From: Plantago ovata
Taxonomy: Eukaryota; Streptophyta; Magnoliopsida; Lamiales; Plantaginaceae
Direction: 5' to 3'
NCBI GenBank assembly: GCA_028274465.1
Contig: CM051457.1
Span: 106,453,982-106,517,981 of the forward strand
DNA length: 64,000 nt
In this document: positions 45,254 through 58,314 of the stretch, one piece after another
Layout of the letters: every line of letters begins with the position of its first letter
Numbering within the stretch: position 1 is the first letter of the stretch
The notes under the pieces: model-generated
The model's input: the letters and a program-made list of their open reading frames with translations, nothing else
The model's database searches: none
Told to the model about the DNA's origin: nothing
Program-made: the position numbers and the translations under genes

Positions 45254-46037
45254 TCAGGACTTACTTTTCACCAATGTAAGAGACTCCATTTCTTGATTTG
45301 GGAGGAACCTTGTAAACCATAGATAATGTCTGTCATTTGTTGAACTATTTGTGATCTTCGCTATAACGTTCGTAACATCTACCCCATCTCGGATCTCTGC
45401 AGACCGCAATACATGGAGCAAAGACATAGGGAATGCCTGTGGCTCTAGTCTCAATAGCCGTAGCTGCGCCAATCCTCTTCACAAGCTCTGGATCTCTGCA
45501 TAACATTAAAATGTAATTGTGTTTAGGTTCTGTTCATTTATGATAAGTATGTGTATAGTGAAGAAAACAATAATTTTACTAACCTTGCTGAACCAAGACC
45601 AACATTATGAGGAAAGATAGTTGCACCAAACACATTGATGTGTCCTTGCACATAATCAATCCCATACATGAAAGGTATCCCAAGTTATCTACTTGACAAT
45701 GAACCATTCTGTTAGTTGTTGACCAAGTCAACCCAATCCCTGAGTGAGGCGCGGAGCTCGCCATTGGGCGATATGCCAGAGCCGCTAATGAGACTTCCAA
45801 TGGAATAGCCTCTCATTGTTTCTACAGTAACAGCCACCCGGTCGAGCAATGCCATTTGAGCAATTTTCTTTTATAGTGTCATCTGGTCCAGTAGGACGCT
45901 TATCCGCTGTTCATTGGCTGTTTGGGATCCTTGTAAAGCGTGTTTATATGACGGCGTTGTGCTGTGGTCTCAGGCCAAGAAGATGTGGCTAACAAGAGCC
46001 ACAGAAGAAGGGGAATGAATGACATTGGCAGCTTCAT
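45254..46037 (-). pseudogene. GH3 beta-D-glucan exohydrolase pseudogene, N-terminal exons
   Basis: Exon 1 (46037-45584) starts with a signal peptide (MKLPMSFIPLLLWLLLATSS) and TLYKDPKQPMN. It then shifts frame and continues [60 protein letters not shown] and [14 protein letters not shown] at a GTTAGT donor. Exon 2 (45493-45254) reads [50 protein letters not shown] and, after two stops, GVSYIGEK at a GTAAGT donor. This is the N-terminal half of the (beta/alpha)8 domain of plant GH3 exo-glucanases. A frameshift and at least four stops mark it as dead. Confidence 0.9.
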
Positions 46038-46087
46038 TTGCTCTAGTTGTGCCTGTTTTGAGTTCTGCATAGAAGAAATGCATAGCA

Positions 46088-46320
46088 ATATGTCCATTTC
46101 ATTAATAACTTTCTAAGGGGATTATATATTTGACCACGTATAACTCCTAAATTACATTCGAGAAAAATATAATAAAATTATATTATGAAATTATGGAGTA
46201 TATTTTCATAATTAACTTTTAGTTTATATTGATACAGTTTAATTTAAAAATTATACGTGGTCAAAGGTCGCAATGAATAGTCCTTTTAGGAAGTTATTAA
46301 TGAAACAGATGAAGTATATG
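46088..46320. mobile_element. MITE with long inverted repeats upstream of the GH3 start
   Basis: The left arm (catttcattaataactttct through tttgaccacgtataa) pairs with the right arm read in reverse (tttcattaataacttcctaa through tttgaccacgtataa) over about 70 bases with mismatches. The catttcattaataactt terminus is shared with the Stowaway-like element at 19380, so it is probably the same superfamily. It sits about 50 bp upstream of the GH3 start codon. Confidence 0.65.
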
Positions 46321-47285
46321 TTAGTACTAATGAATAATAGTAGTAATCAGTTTATCTTTTAAAGAAAACATTAAAGAAAAGAAGTCGTATAGAGGAATAT
46401 CTATTGACAGGATAACAAGTTCTCCCTGCATCTTAGGATTTTCGACCCAACTTGTTTGGGACTCGAGCAAAGATTCTAAAGTCTAAACAAAATGTAGACA
46501 TGTTAGGATTCTGATCTGAGGGCTCATGAAAGTTTTTCTACTTGCTTCATTTAAATTTCTATCCGTGCTTGGTTCTCTTCCCTATATATAAAAGCTATAT
46601 ATAAAAGTGAAGTTCACTTAATTACTCTAATAAACGTCCGAGTCTCAATTTTGATGTAAAAGAGTGTACTAAATGTACATATAATATTAACTTTTGCATT
46701 GCATGTCAAATATTCATTAGACGTGACATTTTTACTTCACGGGAGCAATTGCCACATATTCCCGGCACGTTGTTTTATTTGGTAGAATTCAGTATTTACT
46801 ATTCTTATAAGAAAAGGTTATAGGTTCATTCTCTCCCGGAGTCCTACGTACTCGCTGAAATTTCCTTATAAGTTATTGTGGCTGAGATGGGGTTCAAAGT
46901 TCAAATCCAACCGCCGAGGTGAAGCGCTATTTCCCTTAAACAATTTGAGTTGGAGTATCATATTACTCGAGTTTGATCCTAACTGATTTAAATTTAGTCT
47001 CGTCTCATTGAGAGGTTAGACTTGCTACGGGTGACTCTGATCACAACTTTGAGCCAATTAACCGAACCCAAATTCCATTTTGTACATGCATGCATATGGT
47101 AATCCAAATAATAATGATTTTCCACAAGATAAATATCATTTTAGTTTTCTAATTAGATGACACATCATTTTATATTTTATTTATATTTTTTTATTTTTGC
47201 AGTAACAATGGGTTGTTGAGCCCTTTTACTTTATCCCTTTTATTTAGATCAAAGTGCTTTAGTGATAACCATTCAGAAAAAAAAA
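46321..47285. other. No gene; possible SINE fragments
   Basis: Noncoding. A stretch at 46870-46930 (gtggctgagatggggttcaa, then gttcaaatccaacc) has a B-box-like string and could be a degraded tRNA-derived repeat. Confidence 0.35.
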
Positions 47286-47289
47286 AAAA

Positions 47290-47366
47290 CGCCATAAGGA
47301 TAGCCGAGTGGTAAAGGTGCTGGAGTAGCAAGGTGAGGTCGAAAGTTCGAGTTCCGACGGAGCCCT
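47290..47366 (+). repeat. tRNA-like sequence, probable SINE head
   Basis: Reads ggatagccgagtggtaaagg (A-box region) and then gttcgagttcc (B box) with about 30 bases between, preceded by an A run at 47277-47289. It resembles a tRNA-Leu-derived SINE head, but the acceptor ends do not pair well and no target duplication was found. Confidence 0.5.
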
Positions 47367-48511
47367 AAAATGGTTTAGAAGTATTTGGAGTTATTATAAG
47401 GTGTTTATGGAGTAACGTAGGAATATGAATAGAGTAGTTAGATTTAGCCTAATCCGGTCATGGGTCAAGCAAGTTGGCTCAATTTTCCTAGTTGGATGGC
47501 AATCCAATTTGCAATGCCTCTCTCTATAGTCTATACCATAAAGTGACTCCTCTTTGAAATTTCCAGCCAAAAAGGACGACATTGATCTTGACTTACGTTG
47601 TAGCAAATGCACAAAAACGAGATAGGCATTGACTAGTAGAAAACTAAAGATTTTACTCACAAGATTTTATTTTAGTAATATAAATAATTAAATGTTGTAA
47701 TAATATGATTAAGTCATTAATTAAGAACCTAACTACTTAATTTGTACGAAGAAAAAAATAATAAATTTCAGTTCATATTTATTAAATTTAATTATTTAAA
47801 TTCATACTTTTTGAAACTGATCATCTCATTCAAACTTCCAAAAACAAGTTTAGTACAATAAGGCCGACTTTGCAAGTCCAGGCCAACCTCACCACCTAAC
47901 ACACCTAGCAAAGCCAATGTTTAGTTATAAATGATGGAACAAGTAATAAGAACTCAATCTACGAGATAAGTTTTTGCAAGCCTGATGCTTGCCCAGCCAT
48001 ATCACGGACTGACAGTTGTATACAAAAGTTTTGTTTCAGTTTAGTGCTGGAGTAGATGAAAGTGGCTTAAGTTGGACTCGTATATGACTTTAAGATTAAG
48101 TTTAATACTTCTGAATTACTCTTATTCGGATTTTTTAGACATTTTATTTTCACGAATTAAGAATACTTGTGTTTTGAACTACTAGTTGGTAAAAGGCTCG
48201 CGACTTTAGTTGTTATAAATTCATTTTCGCTGCTTTAAACTTTGAAGAATTGTTTTGATCGACTAGTAACGAACAAAGTTGGAGAAGTAGCATTTATATC
48301 TACTAACTGCTCCGTCATTTCCTCTGTTCTCCCCCCTTAAAAGAGATGATATACTCTTTTAGCTGGCCATGGTTTCCATGAGACGTCAACAAGTTCACTG
48401 GATAAGTGTTTACATATTATTATTTTCTTCATTCTACAGATAACTTGCAAATGGACCATTGTATATTTGTATTAAGGAAAGTAGAATTCAATGGTACCGG
48501 TACAATAAGAA

Positions 48512-50146
48512 TCAAACAGCATTGTCACAGTCTAAGTCAATAACAAGTTGAGATATAAATGGATCCTTGAGAAGGTCAGATGCACATGGTCTTATCCTTG
48601 GCTGCCCAATACACTTTTCGATGAACTTCTTCAGCTCAACATCACCAACTTTACCCATTGCTTCAGGCATCACTCCACCGGTTACCTTCTTGTATATTTT
48701 TCCGATGCTGTCACATTCGCTATACGGTATCTCGCACGTAGCCATCTCCAACAGACACATTCCGAATGAGTATATGTCAACTGACTCGGTGTAGTTCTCC
48801 TCGTACAGTTCCGGTGCCATGTACTCGGGTGTGCCTAACAGGGAATGCGCCGCATGATTCTTTCCGACTACTGTTGCTAAACCAAGATCACCTATCTTCA
48901 CCTGCACTCTCATGTTATCAAGTAACTTGGTCAGTAAGCATTTGGTGCTATGAGTTTGGAAATAATGAAGAAAAAAGACTCTAATTTTCATTTTGATCAC
49001 TTATATCATCAAAATTTTATGAAAAACGTTGACCATAAAAATGCAAAATTGGTAATTTAGAGTGGGACAAACCAAGTATATACCTAAATTTCATTAAAGA
49101 TACTTCACAAAATATAGTTGTGTTATAGAAATTAACTTGAATTGTTATATTCTAAAGCTTCATTAACAAGTTAATCTGGGATATATAAAATATTTTACTT
49201 AAAACTACAACTACGTGTTGATCTTGAAATATATTACCAAATATATTAATTAAATTATCCATCAAATAGTGCAAATTTTTTAGAGAAACATAAACCACGA
49301 GCTCGAAGCACATCGTACATCTAAAAGCTGTCATAGCGGACTTATACCGTGAGAAAATCAAGTAGAGAAACATTCAGGTGATCTAGGTGTCACCGATTTA
49401 AACATTAACAAATTAAAGTTTACTAGATTGGACATCTTTAATGGTTTTTGATTTACCTCCTATCGTACCAGAATACCTAAACTATTAGTTAAAATACAAA
49501 TTTTTTTTTTAGTTTAGACAAAAATAACTAAGCCAACCGTTTCATGACCTAGTGAGAATTTCAAGTTTAAGAATTTTGATAAAATTTTGGTTCCAAAATA
49601 ATAACATAAACAATTCATTGAGACCCTTACCTTGCCAATATTGCCATTGATAAAGATATTGCTACAATTCAAGTCCCTGTGAATGATGCAAGGTTCATGA
49701 GTATGAAGATACTCTAACCCCTTCAAAATCTGTACAGCCCATTTCTTGATCGCCTGGACCGAAACATGCCTGTGCTTCTTCCTATAGTCCCTCAGATTCC
49801 CCGAAGCACACGCCTCCGTGATGAAATTGAATGTAAGATGCTCTATGTCTTTCCAGAAATGGTACAAGACAATGATATGATCATTCTTGAGTGTCTTGAG
49901 CAGCTCGATTTCCGACCTGAGTCGAATTATGACAGAAGGATCGCTGCTGAAGTTCCTTAGGCGGACTTGGTTCCATGCTACGTCTCTCCCTTCCCGGTTG
50001 TCAAAGGCACGGTAGACTTTCTTGACCGCCCCACACCCTAGGAGGTCGCTGTACCGGCCATACCGGCCAGATGGATCCACCTCCACGAAGGGCTCGCGGT
50101 CGTTATCCCCGGATTTGTCGTCCGAGTTAGTCATGGATGGGGGCAT
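48512..50146 (-). CDS. WNK11-like: WNK-type serine/threonine kinase, WNK11-like
   Basis: Two exons, 50146-49631 and 48901-48512, spliced AAG|GTAAGG...TGCAG|GTGAAG to keep [14 protein letters not shown] in frame. The product has 301 residues and is almost all kinase domain. WNK hallmarks: the ATP-binding lysine sits in the glycine-rich strand ([13 protein letters not shown], about 37-49), while the usual subdomain II Lys is Asn (VAWNQV, residue 59). [10 protein letters not shown] (156-165) has Asn instead of the usual Lys after HRDL, which I recall as typical of the short WNK11 group. GDLGLA replaces DFG-LA, followed by GTPEYMAPE and a [10 protein letters not shown] end. No long C-terminal extension, as in WNK11. 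WNKs are cytosolic kinases in ion, osmotic and light/clock responses; the partner here is unknown. The frame is clean. Confidence 0.92.
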
Positions 50147-52715
50147 TTAAGAGAACACGTACAAAGAAATTCTATGGAAATTAAGTTGTTATGGTTGAAT
50201 TTTGTTTGGACTTAATTTGGAGTAATATATAAGAGGCTCAAATGGAGGAGATGGAAAAAGATAGATCATAAATGGTCAAGTATAAAAAGAAACGTGTAAC
50301 GAAATTGATAGGGTAGTGAATATGTGCTAGCTTTCATACATATGGTTGACTTTACTGATAAGAAACTTGACAATAGATTGTTTTGTACGATTTTGATTTT
50401 TGCATGGCGTGGAGAATTGGCAGTTTGATGCTTTTTCAGTCTACTCCGTAAGTTAGAAATCGTATAGCAAATCGTATACCACTATACCATGGTGTTTTAC
50501 TATATTATAATATCTTTGTATTTAAAGATAATTATCACAAATATGTGACATCCTTAATATATCTTTAAGATACGATTTTAGTTTGTTCCCTATATATATT
50601 AGAATCGTATTTTAGTACGTATGTCATCTTAATCTTCTAAAATACTAATAGTTTCAGAATTATACGGTTTGAGAATTATACGGTTTGTTCGGTAGCCGCA
50701 TAGTTTTGCAAAATGTAATTAAAATGTAGTTATTTAAACTTTGGCCAATTAAAATTTGAAATTAACAATTGTATAGAGTAGTAGCTGTTCGTTTGTTCGA
50801 GAGAGAAGTAAGAATGAAGAACGCATCCATAAAAGTTGATTAAATCACATGTTCTTTTTATTTTATTTTTTTCCCAACCTTATATATCTATTGGAGGCTT
50901 TCTCGTGATCATTAAGTTTATTGGGTGAGCTGAACAAAAGATACTTCTCCGATTTTCGTGTGACGCATGTAATGGCGCGGGATGTCTAATTTGATCATCC
51001 AACTCACAAGAACAAATATGTGTTTTTTTTTTTCAAATGACTAAATTATTTATTAATAAGAAACGAGCACAAGAACAAATACGTGTGTTTTTATAGTAGT
51101 AAAAAATAGCTAGTATGTCTATTTTAACCTTGAAATATGAATAATTTTAAACAGGACTCAGGGTAATCATGAGCAAAACAACTATTTAAAGTTGTTAGTC
51201 GTTAGGTGTTTCAATTACAAGTTGTTCCCATTTCGACAGAAATGGGACTGGATGTAATTTTTAAATTATGAAGGATAAAAATGCAAAGTTGGTCAGCATC
51301 ATGGAGGGCAATGTAATTTTCCCTAAGATTTATTATTAAGATTTAAGACCATAAAATGTAGTATATTTTAATTTAACAATGTAGATTTTTTCAAAATAAA
51401 AAATGCACTGTATTATAACAATATGAATGTTTTTACTTAATCATATTTATTTAAGTTTTTATTGAAATTTGAAACCACATCCCAATCTATTTTGCATTTG
51501 AAAAAATAAATAACAGATTGATACTGAAAGATATTTTTTGTTAGTTGCATCCGTTTATTGATTCCCTGGCTCAATTCGGGGGTCATCATTACTATTTAAC
51601 TGTGCGTGTGTATCAAATGGACCACCAAAATTTTAGACCATGCAATGCGCATGATCAGTAGTAGATGCATGTAATTGAATTAATGAATGTGCATGTAGCT
51701 TTTCCCGAACCAACTACTAGTAGTAGTACTGTAAAAGTTTAAAAGTGTGTGTGATCGTCATTAATTAATCAGTTTGGTCAAATTCACAAGCAATCCATGG
51801 ATTTCAACACAAATGAACTGAACCTTTCTTTACAAGTAGTGTAAGACTGTAAGTACAATTAATTTGAAAGCCGCATCCATGTAATTATTGCACTGTAACA
51901 AAGAAAAAGAGAAGATCTAACAACTCACGTCTTAGTTTTATTCATGACGTGAAAGCGAAATTTGTATAAAGCAATAAAAAAGCTCTAGACATGACAACAA
52001 ATTAAGCATTAATTCAATCCAAGATCACCCCTACAATAAAAATACGCACAAAAAAAAAAAAAAAAAAAACAATTTTACCTGAACAAAAGTCAAATGATAT
52101 GTAACGGACTAGCGGATATAAAAGTATAACGAGCGACTAACCCAAATATTGAACCATACGTCCCTAGAAATTTTGCATACGGTCAACAATATAATGTGGG
52201 AGGTCAATCTAGCGCACCGAAGAGTGTCTCTGAGGCACCAATCTACTCTGTTATGGTACGTCGAGCTCTCGCTATTATTAGATCGATCGACCATAATCAT
52301 CAAAAACATGAACAGAACAAGTTGAGATAAGAATAATTAAATGGTTGCTAGTTGCAAATAATTAAATGGTAGTACTAGAATAGAAGAACATCATATCTAG
52401 CTACAATCAAAATCATGTGCTAATTTATGAGGTAGAGTGATTCATTTCCTCATCTACAAACAAAGGTATCTTGAAATGAATCAAAAGCGTCAAAACATGA
52501 GTAAGCTCTAAGATTAAGATATTCCCTAGCTACAAACTGGCTTCTTCTAATTAACGGACAAACAGCTTGCTCAATGCTGTTAAAAGCCAGCAATGTCAAC
52601 ATGTAAATTCATATAGGCAGCTGTGTTCATGTCATTAAAAACCACTGGTATATTCTAGTAAAATCCACGGTTTGGAATTATCGTCAGGGGAAGTGAACGT
52701 CAACTGATTGCATGA
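50147..52715. other. Upstream of WNK, no gene recognised
   Basis: AT-rich noncoding region. At about 51023-51070 a short antisense poly-A tail followed by atgactaaattatttattaa suggests a LINE end. Nothing else was identified. Confidence 0.4.
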
Positions 52716-53289
52716 AATGAAACGAGGTACCATATGTTCGTTGCCCTGAGATCACGGAAACCCTTGCAGCAGGCACAGCTGTTCAAACAGCCCAGGAATT
52801 GCGCCTTCCGCAAGTTACTTTTGAGCTAGAGAGATTGCATTGGTGTTATGTAACAGGACAGCTACAGCACCCCTTGCGTTACTTCTCATAACTGAGAGGA
52901 GGCATCATTGAGGAAACCGAGTTACTTAGTAGTTCAAACCAGTTTCCAGTTTGTTCGTACAACTGGCAATAACACGGCTCACCTGTTAGCCCAAGACATT
53001 TGAGGTTGATAGCTTGATTAGCTTCGGTTTATCTTCTCTGTCTTTTGCATGCTCCGATGCATCTGACTATGCCAACATCAGTAATACATGGAAGTTTTTA
53101 TTCACTCAAAAAAAGTGTTCATGGATATAAAAGATCTATACGATATCCACAGAAGATGAAGCGGGATGAAGCAGCCAGCCAGCCAGGAATGCAGCTCCGA
53201 CGCCTGGGCCATCTTCGACTCTTCCAATGTTTTCATCTGGATAATCTTTGAAACTCTCTTTTCGATGAAAAACCTTTTGCTTTCCCATT

Positions 53290-54875
53290 CTTTGGGGAAA
53301 TTATTCCACCTTTACACTATCCATGCAATACCTGCAGCTGCAATCTGGTTGCTCTGCAGGTTACCACATCACATATTAACACAACAAGCTTTTGCATGTT
53401 AAGAAAAAACTCTACATCTGAATACTTAAAGCAATTGACAGAGAAAAGTGATGTAAAAGCAAGTTATTTTGTATATTTTACAATGGTCGATATCGCATTT
53501 GAAGTGCAATGAATAGAATCATGCGAATAGTGCAAAAAGAAGATAGAAAGTTTCACCTCTATCTCTGAAGTCTGAACATTCTTGCCACTTCGTCTAAGTT
53601 GGCAGAATCTTCGCTTTGCATTTTGGCAATCATAGGTGTACTGACTCTACAGAGGAATCAGTTATGCATCCACTACACAAAAAGGCACATATACTGAAAA
53701 CTGAAAAGCAAAAGCTTAGTTCTGAAATACCTAAGAGCAAATATAATCCCAACTATTACATTCTCATAAATAGTGATAGTTATCACACAACACAGGACAC
53801 CACATATATGACACATAGAGATCAAAATGGAGCATTCAAGTGCTACATCAAGATAAAGGTTCATGTAATTTGGAAGAAATAGCTCCAAACTTCCATTGGC
53901 TCTTGCAACATTTTCAGAATCGCTCTTCTTACAATTTCTCCAAGATACATTCTCGAGATCATTTTGTCAATACCCTGGCAAATGGTTCTCATCTATAAGC
54001 TACACAAATAGAGTAGAGAGAGCAAGCAAGCAAGCTTACAGATTATATTATCGAATTAGGAGTGCACTCAACCACGAAAGATTCAAAAAGACTAGACTGG
54101 CCACTTCTACAATCATACTTTATGGGTCAATTTCGAAAATATGTTCCAGATAGGAGAAATCAGATGGATTTAGATCCAATTCTCACCTGATGTTTTGGAT
54201 GAGGACTATCAGCATCCAAGTCCATATCATATGATGTTCTAGGTATAATACAAAAACCAGAAAATAACCATTACCCTGTCCATAGAACATGTGACTAAAG
54301 GGAAGTGTATCCTTCGTATGGCACGGGTGTAGTACTTCAGTTATTAACACAATGCTATCTTTCTTTACTGATAAGCATATCTTTCATGAAATTCCATACA
54401 TCCATTCCATACAGGAGCAGTTACCTGCAAGCCCTTCCTAGACATTGCCTCCTGTAGGCATTCAGGAACATCTCTTTACCAACCTGCCAAATGTGTGCAA
54501 TTCTTAAGATTCTAACATGAAGGAGATGATTAAACATCTTTAATTTGACAGAACTACATGAACAGAATGTGCTAAAGAGTTGCCTAATGCAATATGAATT
54601 TGAGGGAAGAAGCAGCACAATTGTAGTGCAAAATTGCAAAATCACTTGTAATATTATTTTTCTTGCATATACTACAGAAAACAAAAATACATTCAACTAA
54701 CCCGGTCTTTGGACAGCAAACCTTCTGCCCATTTAATCAATGTTCCTGAAGTAGAGGAAATGTGCTTTTACTGGAAATAGGAATGAGAGGGCAAGACCCT
54801 GCTCCACTACAGTTTCTTCCCATTCAATAGTATCCTTCAATAACATTGCCACAAAGTCAAAAAGCTCATGCAGTT
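53290..54875 (-). pseudogene. Hexokinase-like (HXK4/HKL3 type) pseudogene
   Basis: Minus-strand exon remnants in hexokinase order: 54875-54703 (QLHELFDFVAMLLKDTIEWE; ALSFLFPVKAH, then one base out of frame SGTLIKWAEGLLSKD); 54480-54424 (DVPECLQEAMSRKGLQ); about 54250-54186 (SYDMDLDADSPHPKHQ before GTGAGA); 53974-53880 (GIDKMISRMYLGEIVRRAIL); 53626-53568 (TPMIAKMQSEDSANLDEVAR); 53400-53290 (QKLVVLICDVVTCRATRL, then one base out of frame AAAGIAWIV and a stop). Plant hexokinases phosphorylate glucose, and the HKL group lacks most activity. The catalytic LVNDTVGT exon and the N-terminal LDLGGTNFR exon were not found. Several frameshifts mark it as a decayed gene; a few C-terminal remains may extend to about 52720. 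Confidence 0.8.
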
Positions 54876-54879
54876 GAAG

Positions 54880-57800
54880 ACGATAATGATTATAGTGGGT
54901 ATTCCAAATTAAAAAATTTAATTGCCCAGAACTGAAATGCAAGTATCTATGAATCTGGCCACGTCGCTCAAACAGGTTCACGGATGTTACAGAATGGGTA
55001 ATTATTGACATCGTGTAAAGATGGAGCAGAGTTAGTGCCTCCGAAATGAATACTACTACTATGCAATCAGTACTACCACGATCTACAGTAATAACTTCCT
55101 TGCTATTTCCTAGAAGAAACAATAATAATAAACTCATTACATGCATCTAAACATACAAACATCAGAAACCGTAGATTATTCGTTGCACACTTGCACTACA
55201 CAGGTAAACTAAAATCCAGATTTCAAAAGACGCAGTTTTCACGTACACTGACAGATGACTGAAGTTGGTATGAAAAACATAAAGCATAAAAAACTTAACA
55301 TCAAAGCACAGACTCAAAAATCATTTGTTACAACTATACTAAACATGTGCATGAGCAAAAGCTCACCAGCTAAACAATTTTAAGAAAAACTACAGTTACA
55401 CCTAAATAAATTACAAAAACAACAGCTAGAGGTGATTAGTTACAAGTGTATCATCAAAGAGTTTTGACTATAGCGGAAGGGGTAATTCAATGCCATGGAG
55501 AGTCAGAACTCAGAAAGCAACTCATTCAGACTCAGTTCCATGTCTACAAAATAGTAGAAGTACTGGAGAAGAGGAGGAGATAAAGAGTAATACTGAAAAG
55601 GTGGGCAAAAAATGATCCCAAGAAGCTTACTCAATATCTAGCTCCTGCATCTACTATTACGGAAGTTAATTTACTAACCTATATCAATAAAAAACAATAT
55701 AATTAGGAGGAATTCTAATTATAAAAAGTTAAGTACAGTACATAAAAGTTGATTTTATTTTTTAGTCAAATAAACAAGACTTGTGAATTGCAATCTCCAA
55801 AAACAATGATGGTTTCAAACAGTCAGCAAAGCAGGCAGCAGGACTGCCAAGTCCCAACCAAGGCCAGGCACAAGCAGCGACTCAGTAAAAAGCAACAACC
55901 AGTTTCTACAAGCTGTAAAACAAGATTATGGTTAACATGCTCCCTAAAAAATTCAGTGGCTCTCAAGACTTCTGCAGTTGTAAATAAGACCATTTGGGTG
56001 ACAAGTAACATGGGATCTTAGCCATATCATCAACAACAGGACATAAGGAGATGCAAGGTATGAGTCATGCAACAGCTTGAATCCAACAAACTTAGCAGGA
56101 CATGCAAACAGATAACAAAAGATTACTACTGTCAAAGCTTCTCCCTCACGGCCTCACCCTTTTCCTTGATTTAGAATCTTATATCTGAACTTGTAATTTT
56201 GTAAACAACTCCACGAGGAAATGAAGTTCAAATCACTATAATTCTTCTACTACCCTTGGGCAAACTGATATATAAAAGAACAAGAGCAAACACTCATCCA
56301 CAGTTTCCAATCTGCTATGCACGATAGGTAGCAGAAATGACATCTTAACAATTACTACTTTGACCCTCCTCCCAACCCAAAAAAATAAGAATAATAATAA
56401 TAATTAATAAATAAATAAAATACAATCTTCTCGTTCGTGCCAAATTATGCTGTGTGCCTAATCACCTGTCTTAACTGTCGTGGCACTGGGAAAGAACAAC
56501 AAAGCTACAAATACATACAAGATAATAAACAGGAAACCATAAAAAACAAACTAATAATAGTCCAACAAACACCACTTAGATCAGGCTTGCACACCAGAGC
56601 AAGTTCATATGTGGGTCAGACATGAATCAGGCTCTGCCTATTCAATTTCAATCATTTTAGCAACCCCTCCAGTTCAAAGTGGCAGAGGACCTTTGCAACA
56701 GATACCATAAGTAGTGAGAGACTTTACGCTAAAGTAACAAATGATGCTCCCCTATACCCATTTTCAACTAACAATTACTACTTTGACCAATTCATTTCAA
56801 GGCCACTCAACCTTCGATAATTAACAACTATGTTCGTACTCAGTGATATGCATCTCAGATGTCACAGCCATCAGGACATGAAGAAAACAATACTACATCG
56901 ATGTAAAAAGAAAAATGTGTGCACTTGCTACTCACAAGATTCCTCAAGTCAAGCTCTACAGAATAATAGATGTTTACTTTTATAAGGCAGGATGTTCTTA
57001 TTCTTTACTATGGCAAGGAAACAGATCATGGTGACACCTCAACTAATATTGGAAATAAGTGTGTGATATGCCTGAAGTGTTGAGATTTTTTCCATGTACG
57101 TATGAGAAGAAACAGCCATTCAACAAGAATAGAGAGAAAGGAAAATCTCACCTACCATTCTAGAATGCAAGGATTAGCAATATCTAGAATTCTTAGATCA
57201 AGAGCTTCTAGAAAGAGTGAATTAACAGTGACATGGAAAGATGCAAAACCATGCTACAACATACCACCCCTGGATATACTCGGTACTAGCATAAGTATTC
57301 ATTCTGATTCTCATTCTTTGCTACAATTCACAATCTACTAAAAGTCGATTCATTATCATATGTTCCACTCATGTTTTGTAAGAGATTATGAAAAAAAGGA
57401 TTCAGAAATTAACACAATGATGACATAGACTAACTGAAATTCTCCAATAACTTATACTAGGAAATAGGGATCATATTAACACAAAAAGTGAAATATTTAT
57501 CTGTGTCATTTAGCTTCAAGTGCATAGCTAGTCCATACAGTAAATTATTATGCATTGATCACAGCCACTTGGGCTCAGAGAAATATTTAATAAATCAGAT
57601 ATAATGCTCATGGGTATGTATATGAATACGCCATTACATTGTTATTTGATTTATGAAAGTGGCAGTAATGACATTAAGCCATTTCCCACACTAATAACAC
57701 TAGCTAAGGTCTGAAGCTGGCTGTATAACAAAAGGTGTCAAGCAATCATATAGAATAGTACAACACCATGTTAAAGTAAGAAAGAACATAAATTTCCATC

Positions 57801-58314
57801 CACAGTGCCTATATGCTTAACAAAGAAAAGAACATTAAAATTGCCAAATGTTCACCATTCAGAAAATCAATATAGTATGTGCTACCAAACAAGTAACTTT
57901 AACACCCTGAATACTTACATACATTTCTTGAATCCAAAAGTTTTTGAGCAAATATTGTTCTGACACATGACAGCCTATTGGCCATAAAAGAGATGGAAGG
58001 GAAAGGGTCGGAGGCAAGAGAAAAGCACAGCTATCAGCTTGAAAAGAAGCACAAAAATCCATGATAACAAGCACACGATTTGCTTGCATCCCACCCTTAT
58101 CATGAGCAGTTAGTATTATGTTAAACAAATTTCATTTATAAATAATCAAGTGACATCAGAAAAAAAAGAGAAGACAACCACAAAAGATGATCACAAAAAT
58201 GTACATAATACAAAATTTAATATTGAAGTAAAATATTAAGAGATACATTGTCTCACAGTAAAGACTTAACTAGCATGAGAAACTAGCCATAGACTTACAG
58301 ATGACAAAGGTAAT
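54880..58314. other. No recognised gene
   Basis: Long A-rich intergenic stretch between the hexokinase pseudogene and ESS2. Isolated frames such as 54990-55146 and 57859-58128 on the minus strand have some splice-like borders but match nothing I know. The missing 5' exons of the hexokinase-like gene might be expected here but were not seen. Confidence 0.4.

Noticed and set aside
47290..47366. Functional tRNA-Leu gene
   Set aside because: The acceptor ends do not pair and the spacing of the boxes is off; better seen as a SINE head or tRNA pseudogene.
48548..48984. Plus-strand open frames over the WNK exon
   Set aside because: Antisense shadows of the kinase coding sequence.
52716..52884. 56-codon plus-strand frame with protein-like composition (EVPYVRCPEITETLAAGTAV)
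   Set aside because: No family recognised, no start codon or splice partner; it lies just past the hexokinase pseudogene on the other strand and may be its antisense.
54733..55146. Reading the 137-codon minus-strand frame as one gene
   Set aside because: Only its last part (ELFDFV to FPVKAH) matches hexokinase; the first part is intron-like and the frame breaks before SGTLIKW.
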